From Planctomycetota bacterium (GTDB lineage: Bacteria; Planctomycetota; Planctomycetia; Pirellulales; PNKZ01): a stretch of DNA of 40,955 nucleotides. Made by a program: the position numbers and the translations under genes. Position 1 is the first letter of the stretch. Each line of letters begins with the position of its first letter. Below, piece by piece: positions 35,649 to 40,955 of this stretch. The DNA is taken from assembly GCA_018242585.1 (NCBI GenBank), contig JAFEBQ010000001.1:1-40955 (forward strand). The letters are read 5' to 3'. The notes under the pieces were generated by a model. That model was not told the origin of the DNA and did not search any database. It saw only the letters and a program-made list of their open reading frames with translations.

Positions 35649-36578
35649 TTAGAACTGTCCAGCGGGCACCTTGATTTCGCCCACGTCCTTTGTTTCGTTC
35701 TCACCGATTTTCAACTTGAATCGTCCCTTGCTCACCGCCCCGGCCGTCAGGCCACCCGGCGCGCGTTCGTGCCAGACCTGAAACTCGATGGTTTCTCCCG
35801 CCGGCAGATTGGCAATCTCGAACGAGCCGTCCTTGCTGGTGACCGCGAAGTAAGGATCCTTGCGGGCCACGACAAAGGCCTTCATCCACGGGTGGATGTT
35901 GCACGTCACTTCGGACGGCGCGCCCATTTCGCGAGTGAACGTGTACGAGTCCGATTGTTGGGCCGGTAACAGAAAGTTCGCCGGCGGATTTCCCGGCGGC
36001 GCGATGTTGGTGTTGTGGCCGACGCTGTCGCTGTTCTTGATCACAATCGGCAGCTTGATCATCGTGGCAAACAAGTGCGTCGAGAACAGGCACTTCTTCT
36101 GGTCGAACTCGGGCTTGCTGCCGCCGGGAACCGGCGCGTCGGGCTTCACCCGCGAGACCTTGCGGGCGTAAATGAACACATTGGAAATCCCCTTGCTGGC
36201 GGCGTCGACCACCAACGATTCGACCGGAACCTGCGCGCCGCAGACTTCGGCGTCCTTGTTGGCCGTGGACATGAAAGCGGCCGCTGGCGGCGCGCCGTCG
36301 AAGGTGAATTTCCCCTTCAGCGTACACCAACCGGTGCCGGTCGCCTGGGCCGTGGCCGCCGCCGCGCCAGCGCCACCGCCAGCGCGAAGCTTTTCGGCCA
36401 GCGCCTTGTCCGGCTGGGCATCATTGCTCAGTCGCTTGCCGCAACCTGTCAGCGATACTGCGGTCAGCGCTACTGCCCCCAGCATCAACGCGGCCAAGGC
36501 GCTGAACCCCAGCGCCCCACCACGCGCCGCGCGCCGGCGCGGCGATTCGATCACTCGACTCGACTTCCCAACCATCAT
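35649..36578 (-). CDS. Cupredoxin-like lipoprotein, first of two paralogues
   Basis: A 309-residue exported protein: basic front, hydrophobic helix and lipobox SLTGC (Cys46), then an Ala/Gly-rich linker. The main domain has Cys113 (EVCGA), Cys163 and His168 (KKCLFSTHLF), NSDSVGHNTN (His188) and TCNIHPWM (Cys226, His229, Met232). The His...Cys-x2-His-x2-Met pattern matches the ligands of a type 1 copper site. The end (about 242-309) is a carboxypeptidase-regulatory-like strand set (GSFEIANLPAGETIEFQVWHE). The next gene encodes a paralogue with the same motif order. It is probably a copper electron carrier or copper store for the oxidase. ATG 36578 has AGGA seven bases upstream. Confidence 0.8.
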   Translation of the reverse strand: MMVGKSSRVIESPRRRAARGGALGFSALAALMLGAVALTAVSLTGCGKRLSNDAQPDKALAEKLRAGGGAGAAAATAQATGTGWCTLKGKFTFDGAPPAAAFMSTANKDAEVCGAQVPVESLVVDAASKGISNVFIYARKVSRVKPDAPVPGGSKPEFDQKKCLFSTHLFATMIKLPIVIKNSDSVGHNTNIAPPGNPPANFLLPAQQSDSYTFTREMGAPSEVTCNIHPWMKAFVVARKDPYFAVTSKDGSFEIANLPAGETIEFQVWHERAPGGLTAGAVSKGRFKLKIGENETKDVGEIKVPAGQF

Positions 36579-36618
36579 GGCGGTCCTACTCACAACGGGT
36601 CTTGTTCAAACGAGCTCA

Positions 36619-37374
36619 CTAGAACAGGCTCGGGTCCAGCTCGATGACCCCCAGGTCATTGGCGCCATCCTTGATGGTCTGCTTGAAGCGACCATTGGCC
36701 CACGAGCCAGCCTTCAAGTAGCCCTTCTTCTCGTGCCAGGCCTGGAACTCCAACTCGCCGGCCGGCAACTTTTCGATCGTCAACGTCCCATCCGCCGCCG
36801 ACACGGCCATATACGGGTTATCGCGCGGCAGCACCCAACCCACCATCCAGGGATGAATGTTGCAGGTGATCTTCACCGGCACGGTCTGGACCCGGGCAAA
36901 CTTGTGCTCGACCGATTGATTGGAGGGGATCAGCGGGTTGATGCCCGCGTCCAGCATCGGCTGCAGGTTGCTGTTGTGGCCCACCGGGTCCGAATTGTGC
37001 AGCACTAGCGACTGGCTCAGCCGGATCGGCAGAATGTGCGGCACGAAACGGCAGCCCTTGTTGTCGTATTCGAGCTTGTCATTATCGGTCTTGGCGTAGT
37101 CGGGATGGACCATCACACCTTTGGTGCGCAGATAAACGATGATGTTGGCCACGCCGCCGTCGGCGCCGACGACCAGGTCTTCTTCGACCAGGTTGTGCGG
37201 GCCGCAGACCTCGATGTCCTTGTTGACGTTGATCTTCACCGGAGCGGGGGCCGCGCCTTTGTACTTGAACTTGATCTTCAGATCGCCCCATTGCGCTTGG
37301 GCGGTCGAAGCGCCGGCCAAAACAGCCAACGCGGCCGAGAACAACAGGGCAGGGCGAGCAACGCGAAATAACAT
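36619..37374 (-). CDS. Cupredoxin-like secreted protein, second of two paralogues
   Basis: A 251-residue protein with a cleavable leader (LLFSAALAVLAGASTAQAQ). Motifs parallel the neighbour: IEVCGPH (Cys57), KGCRFVPH (Cys108, His113), NSDPVGHNSN (His133), and TCNIHPWM (Cys171, His174, Met177), then LPAGELEFQAWHE near residue 205-215. This copy is soluble where the other is lipid-linked. The shared Cys-x2-His-x2-Met suggests a type 1 or related copper site. The gene is 40 bases upstream of the paralogue, and its start lies one base past the stop of the small lipoprotein gene. ATG 37374 has GGAG about nine bases upstream. The function is inferred from motifs and context only. Confidence 0.8.
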   Translation of the reverse strand: MLFRVARPALLFSAALAVLAGASTAQAQWGDLKIKFKYKGAAPAPVKINVNKDIEVCGPHNLVEEDLVVGADGGVANIIVYLRTKGVMVHPDYAKTDNDKLEYDNKGCRFVPHILPIRLSQSLVLHNSDPVGHNSNLQPMLDAGINPLIPSNQSVEHKFARVQTVPVKITCNIHPWMVGWVLPRDNPYMAVSAADGTLTIEKLPAGELEFQAWHEKKGYLKAGSWANGRFKQTIKDGANDLGVIELDPSLF

Positions 37375-37375
37375 G

Positions 37376-37591
37376 CTACTTGGCTCCTTTATCGCCGGCC
37401 GGCGTTCCAGCGCCGGGCGTCGATTCGGTTTTGGGCGCCGCGGGTTCCTTGGGCGCGTCGATCTGGACATTCATGTCGGGCACGGCGGCCGGCGCTCCCG
37501 GAGGAGGCGAGCCGTCGTTCCGACCACAACCGGCAACCAGCGCCACCGCCAGGCAGGCGGCGGCAATCGTTGCTGAAAACTGCTTGCTCAT
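37376..37591 (-). CDS. Small Pro/Ala-rich lipoprotein (hypothetical)
   Basis: A 71-residue protein with a lipoprotein leader (AAACLAVALVAGC, lipid Cys22) and a disordered tail rich in Pro, Ala, Gly and Lys (with PPPGAPAAVPDMNVQI). No domain is visible. It lies between the heptaheme cytochrome gene (37 bases) and the second cupredoxin-like gene (one base). AAGGA sits about ten bases before ATG 37591. A spacer or tether in the envelope part of the respiratory complex is a possibility, with no direct evidence. Confidence 0.75.
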   Translation of the reverse strand: MSKQFSATIAAACLAVALVAGCGRNDGSPPPGAPAAVPDMNVQIDAPKEPAAPKTESTPGAGTPAGDKGAK

Positions 37592-37628
37592 GATTCGGAG
37601 TCCTTCTTTGAATCGGGCGTGCGGTCGA

Positions 37629-40600
37629 TTACTGCGGACGATTTCCGGCCGGAGCCGCGCCACTCGCCGGCACTGCCGGAGCGGGCGGCGGAACGAGCGC
37701 CTTGATCGACGTCTTGCCTTGCATCACTTCCGGCCAGTTCAACAACAAGTCCGCCACGCCGGACACCTGCTCGGCGCTGGTGCCGTGGTACAGGGCCTGG
37801 TCAGCGGGCTTGTCGGGCGGAAAGTTCACCGGCATGCCCGTAAACGGCAATTGCCGCTTGGGGTTGGCGATCCAGCGTTGCAGGAAGTCAGGGCGCAACC
37901 GCTGCGAAACACGATCCAACTGCGGCGCCAGCGCCTTCTCGCTGCCGGCCGGCACAAAGTCGCCGATCAAGTGGCACTTCACGCAGTAGTTGTTGTTCGT
38001 AATCACGTTTAGTGCGTCCTTCATCCGGCCCGGGTGCTTGGCCTCGGCCGTCGACAGGTACTCGCTCCGCGTGCGCGGATCAAACTCATACGGGTATTCA
38101 ACCTTGTCACGGGCGGCGAAGTAATTGACCAGGGCGGTCGCTTCGTCGCTCGACATATTGAACTTGGGCATCCGTAGGATCACGGCCGGCCGAATCGGGT
38201 AAGGATCGAGCAGGAAGTTGTGCAGCCAGGCCGACTGTACCTTGCGTCCCTCGCCCACCAACGGCGGCGGAACCCAGCCCCAGGCGTCGCTCCCCTTCAC
38301 GTTCGCGTTGTTCGGCCTTTCCAGTTCCATCGCCACCGGGTGCAACATGCGGGCCAAATTGCCGCCTACCGGGGCCCGCTTGTTGACAATCATCGTGTCG
38401 GGCACTGGCACGTCCAAGCCGCCCACCGGCCAGACGTGGCCATCGATGGCCGCCGGCTTCCAAAGCTCAAAGATGTTGATCGGCTTGCCGTCGTCGTCTT
38501 CGATCGTCTCGGGGCGCGGCATGCCTGTGATCGTGGCGCGACCCAACCCGCGACGGTCGACCTTGGTCGAGGCCACCATTTGCGCCGGCGTGAAGTGCGG
38601 GTTCAAGAAGGCAAAGTCAGTGAACGGCGGCGGGGGGGGCAGCGCGTTCGGATCCTTGCTGTCGGCCGGCTTGTAGTCGAAGGTCCACTGCTCCATCTCC
38701 ATCGTATGGCAGCCGGCGCAGTTGAACTTGTTGACGACTTGCTGACCCTTCAGCTCCCAGGCCCGATTTGGCGACGGCTTGTACACGTAGCGCGCGGCGG
38801 GGGGCTCGGCCACCAAACCCAGCACGAACGTGATCACCGCTTCGCGCTGTTCGGGCGTGAAGTTGAACTTGGGCATCCGCAGCCGGTCGAAGTAGTCCTT
38901 GTTCTCGGTCTTGCGATAGTCATAGCTCCGCGGCTCGCGCAGCTTTTGCCAGATGAAGCCTTCACGACCGTGGTGCATCATGGCATCGAGATAGAAGCCC
39001 GCGTCTTGATTGACGTCGCGCGTGGTCAGGTGTCCGTGCGCATCGTGCGAGTCAAGGTGAGCGAGTTCTTCGTGGTCGTCACCTGCGTGCTGGCTCTTCA
39101 TGCCGTGGATTTCGCTCTTGTGGATGGCGATCTCCGGGTCTTTCCCTTCGGCCTGACGTTGTGACAGGTAAGCGACAATCTGCTCGAAGGCCAGCTTCGA
39201 CGGCTCCTTACGGCCCCAGTCGGCCAGCGCGGTGCCGATCGGCTTGGCGTCTTCAAAGCCTGGGATGTCGTGACAACCCGAGCAACCCAATCGCGAGATC
39301 GAGCGGCGGCCGACGTAGAGCAACTTGCGACGAGCCAGTTCTTCAGGCGAGAACTCACCGACCAAAATCGTCTCGTCGCCGCGGACGGCCGCGCCCAGCT
39401 TGGGGCTGATGCCGTTCTTGGCGTAAGCCTCGGCGTCGACCACCGTGAACGCGCCGGTTAGATACTGCTTGGTCAACTCGGTCAGGGCGTCGCCATTGCT
39501 GGCGGCGGTGGGCAAAGCGGCCGGTTCCTTCGGCGACCAGCCTTGCGACTTGAGCAGGTACTCGACAATGTCGGCGGCCGGATCGGTCGTCTTGCCGTCG
39601 GCGCCCTTGATCGTTTCGAGGAACAGGTTCGGCATCACCGTGCGAGCGTGGTAGCGATTGGGCTCGCGGACCCAGCTATACAGCCAATCGCGGCCGCGCT
39701 GCCCCTTGAGCTTCGAGCCCAGGCGGTTTAGGTCCGGACCTTGCGTGTCCTTGGCCGCGGGGAAATCGCCGTGCTGGTGACAGGCCAAACAGCCGCGAGT
39801 CTGGAACATCACCTTGCCGCGCTCGACCGACGGCGGCTCGACGGCTCCCTTGGGGCGAGCGGCGTATTCGAACTTGTCGCTGCGGGCCAGCAGATAATCG
39901 GTGATCGCCAGAATCTCTAGCGGCTCGTAACGCTGGGCCGTGGTCAAGCCGGGGCTCGGTTGCATGACCGGGTGGCCGCTGGCGTCGTTAATCGGACGTC
40001 CTTCGACCACCTTTTCCTCGGGGGTCAGGTGATCCCACAAGCCAAAGAACCTGGGCATCTTGGTCGAGGGGCGGAAATCGCTCGGGTTGCGAATCCAGTG
40101 ATACAAGAAGTCCTTGTCGACCTTCGACGCGACGTAACGCAGGCTGGGGCCGACCTTGCGCAACTGGCCCGGTGTTTCATCGTCGGCGCCGAGCAGGCCC
40201 GCCAGCTTCTTCATCGCCGGCGTCACGGTCCCTTCGCCGCTTTGCGGCGCGGCGGCAATCAACTCGGCCAGCAATTTGCGCTGGGACGTCACCTCGGGAT
40301 GGGCGACCACGTCGCGGGCCAGCAACTTCATCTCGTCGCTCAACCCCTGCGAGGCCAGCAATGACTGGGCCGCGGCAAAGTACGTCGGCTCGGCCCGCAT
40401 ATCGGGGCCCTTGCGCTTCGACGGGCCGTCGTAGCCGTTGATCTCGTGGCAACCGAAGCAGCCGTATTGCCGGATCAGATTGTAGCCTTCGACCAGCTTC
40501 GGCGCCGGCGGATCGGGGAACCGTTCGCTCGGCTCCAACTCGATCACTTCGTGGTGACACTTCAAGCAGGTGCTCTCGGCAAACCGAGTGGGCTGCTGCG

Positions 40601-40955
40601 GGAAGATCCAGTGGTGGTTGTTGAACCAGCCGTGCTTGCGCGACCATTCGTCGGCTTCGTTCGGATTGTTCGGCGTGTGCGAAGCCCACTTGAAATCGGT
40701 GGCGCTCCCTTGGCCATCGTGACAGATGGTGCAGCCCACGTCGGCCATCTTGTGCGGGCTGAGCGAACCGACGAACAAGTCGAGCTTCGGGTGCGAGCTG
40801 AACGGCTGCGGAATGCCGCGGCGGACAGTGAGCGTCAGCGGCTTGCCCCACGTGACCAGGTCCACCAGAAACTTTTCGGCCGTCGCGCGGTCGACGATCT
40901 GGGCGTCTTCGATCAGCTCGATCACGTCGCCGGGTTTCAGACCGGCGTTGGCGGC
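37629..40955 (-). CDS. PDZ plus heptaheme cytochrome c protein (5' end outside window)
   Basis: The frame is open to the window edge; 1108 residues are visible. The first 50 are the end of a PDZ-like domain (AGLKPGDVIELI, then LTLTVRRG). Seven heme-binding CxxCH motifs follow: CTICH (75-79), CLKCH (130-134), CFGCH (166-170), CLACH, CSGCH, CAGCH and CVKCH. Several sit in cytochrome c-like domains with FFGLWDHL, MPNLF, RMPKFN (twice) and GMPVNF as candidate Met ligand sites. A His-rich patch (HAGDDHEELAHLDSHDAHGH) lies near the middle. A 1100-residue multiheme protein with a PDZ domain at the head of a cox cluster is probably part of an outer-face electron-transfer complex. An alternative complex III-like role needs the upstream genes to judge. 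It appears to be the first visible gene of the operon. Confidence 0.88.
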   Translation of the reverse strand, partial: AANAGLKPGDVIELIEDAQIVDRATAEKFLVDLVTWGKPLTLTVRRGIPQPFSSHPKLDLFVGSLSPHKMADVGCTICHDGQGSATDFKWASHTPNNPNEADEWSRKHGWFNNHHWIFPQQPTRFAESTCLKCHHEVIELEPSERFPDPPAPKLVEGYNLIRQYGCFGCHEINGYDGPSKRKGPDMRAEPTYFAAAQSLLASQGLSDEMKLLARDVVAHPEVTSQRKLLAELIAAAPQSGEGTVTPAMKKLAGLLGADDETPGQLRKVGPSLRYVASKVDKDFLYHWIRNPSDFRPSTKMPRFFGLWDHLTPEEKVVEGRPINDASGHPVMQPSPGLTTAQRYEPLEILAITDYLLARSDKFEYAARPKGAVEPPSVERGKVMFQTRGCLACHQHGDFPAAKDTQGPDLNRLGSKLKGQRGRDWLYSWVREPNRYHARTVMPNLFLETIKGADGKTTDPAADIVEYLLKSQGWSPKEPAALPTAASNGDALTELTKQYLTGAFTVVDAEAYAKNGISPKLGAAVRGDETILVGEFSPEELARRKLLYVGRRSISRLGCSGCHDIPGFEDAKPIGTALADWGRKEPSKLAFEQIVAYLSQRQAEGKDPEIAIHKSEIHGMKSQHAGDDHEELAHLDSHDAHGHLTTRDVNQDAGFYLDAMMHHGREGFIWQKLREPRSYDYRKTENKDYFDRLRMPKFNFTPEQREAVITFVLGLVAEPPAARYVYKPSPNRAWELKGQQVVNKFNCAGCHTMEMEQWTFDYKPADSKDPNALPPPPPFTDFAFLNPHFTPAQMVASTKVDRRGLGRATITGMPRPETIEDDDGKPINIFELWKPAAIDGHVWPVGGLDVPVPDTMIVNKRAPVGGNLARMLHPVAMELERPNNANVKGSDAWGWVPPPLVGEGRKVQSAWLHNFLLDPYPIRPAVILRMPKFNMSSDEATALVNYFAARDKVEYPYEFDPRTRSEYLSTAEAKHPGRMKDALNVITNNNYCVKCHLIGDFVPAGSEKALAPQLDRVSQRLRPDFLQRWIANPKRQLPFTGMPVNFPPDKPADQALYHGTSAEQVSGVADLLLNWPEVMQGKTSIKALVPPPAPAVPASGAAPAGNRPQ

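Noticed and set aside
34284..35969. 561-residue plus-strand frame
   Set aside because: It is antisense to the diheme cytochrome and the first cupredoxin-like gene; no motif supports it.

Overview
The window looks like chromosomal DNA of a planctomycete, most likely from the Pirellulales. The evidence is high GC, a secreted giant protein with the planctomycete LEPR-XLL-type N-terminus (here LESRQLMAAD), a tetrahydromethanopterin-type biosynthesis operon in a non-archaeal gene context, and several short GC-rich interspersed palindromes of the kind common in these genomes. No tRNA, rRNA, CRISPR array, transposase or phage gene was seen.

Region 1 (1-13.8 kb) is mostly single genes: the 3' part of clpC with a clear bidirectional terminator, a DUF983 membrane protein, an overlooked 57-residue membrane protein, a 1243-residue surface protein with five SdrD/Cna-B-like repeats and FG-GAP repeats, a WD40 protein, citrate synthase, a CYTH protein, a secreted parvulin with a very long Pro/Ala/Gln-rich segment, an FmdB-type zinc ribbon, YacG (too short to be found easily), a STAS protein and a BON protein.

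Region 2 (14.1-20.0 kb, minus strand) is a tight five-gene operon: SDR protein, DUF6513/dihydropteroate-synthase-like protein, pabB, pabA, and a DUF447-beta-RFAP synthase fusion. PabA and PabB supply 4-aminobenzoate, RFAP synthase condenses it with PRPP, and the pterin-synthase-like protein is placed for the next joining step, so the operon reads as the core of H4MPT cofactor synthesis. The SDR has lost most of the usual catalytic tetrad. A divergent acyltransferase-like gene starts on the other side of a 211-bp promoter region.

Region 3 (21.4-24.2 kb) holds a membrane-anchored PQQ-type beta-propeller and a divergent lipoprotein alpha/beta hydrolase.

Region 4 (24.25 kb to the right edge, minus strand) is one large respiratory cluster of sixteen genes. 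In order of transcription: a PDZ plus heptaheme cytochrome c (runs off the window), a small lipoprotein, two tandem cupredoxin-like paralogues, a diheme cytochrome c lipoprotein, CoxB, CoxA (A2-type, YSHP motif), CtaA, CtaB, CoxC, CoxD, an ABC ATPase, an ABC-2 permease, SCO, DUF420 and a 92-residue CPGC membrane protein. Electrons would flow from heme and copper proteins at the membrane surface to CuA and then to a heme a/a3-type oxidase. The promoter-distal genes look like assembly and copper-delivery functions. The most unusual parts are the tandem copper-protein candidates, the ABC exporter and CPGC protein within the oxidase operon, and His-rich tails on three oxidase subunits.
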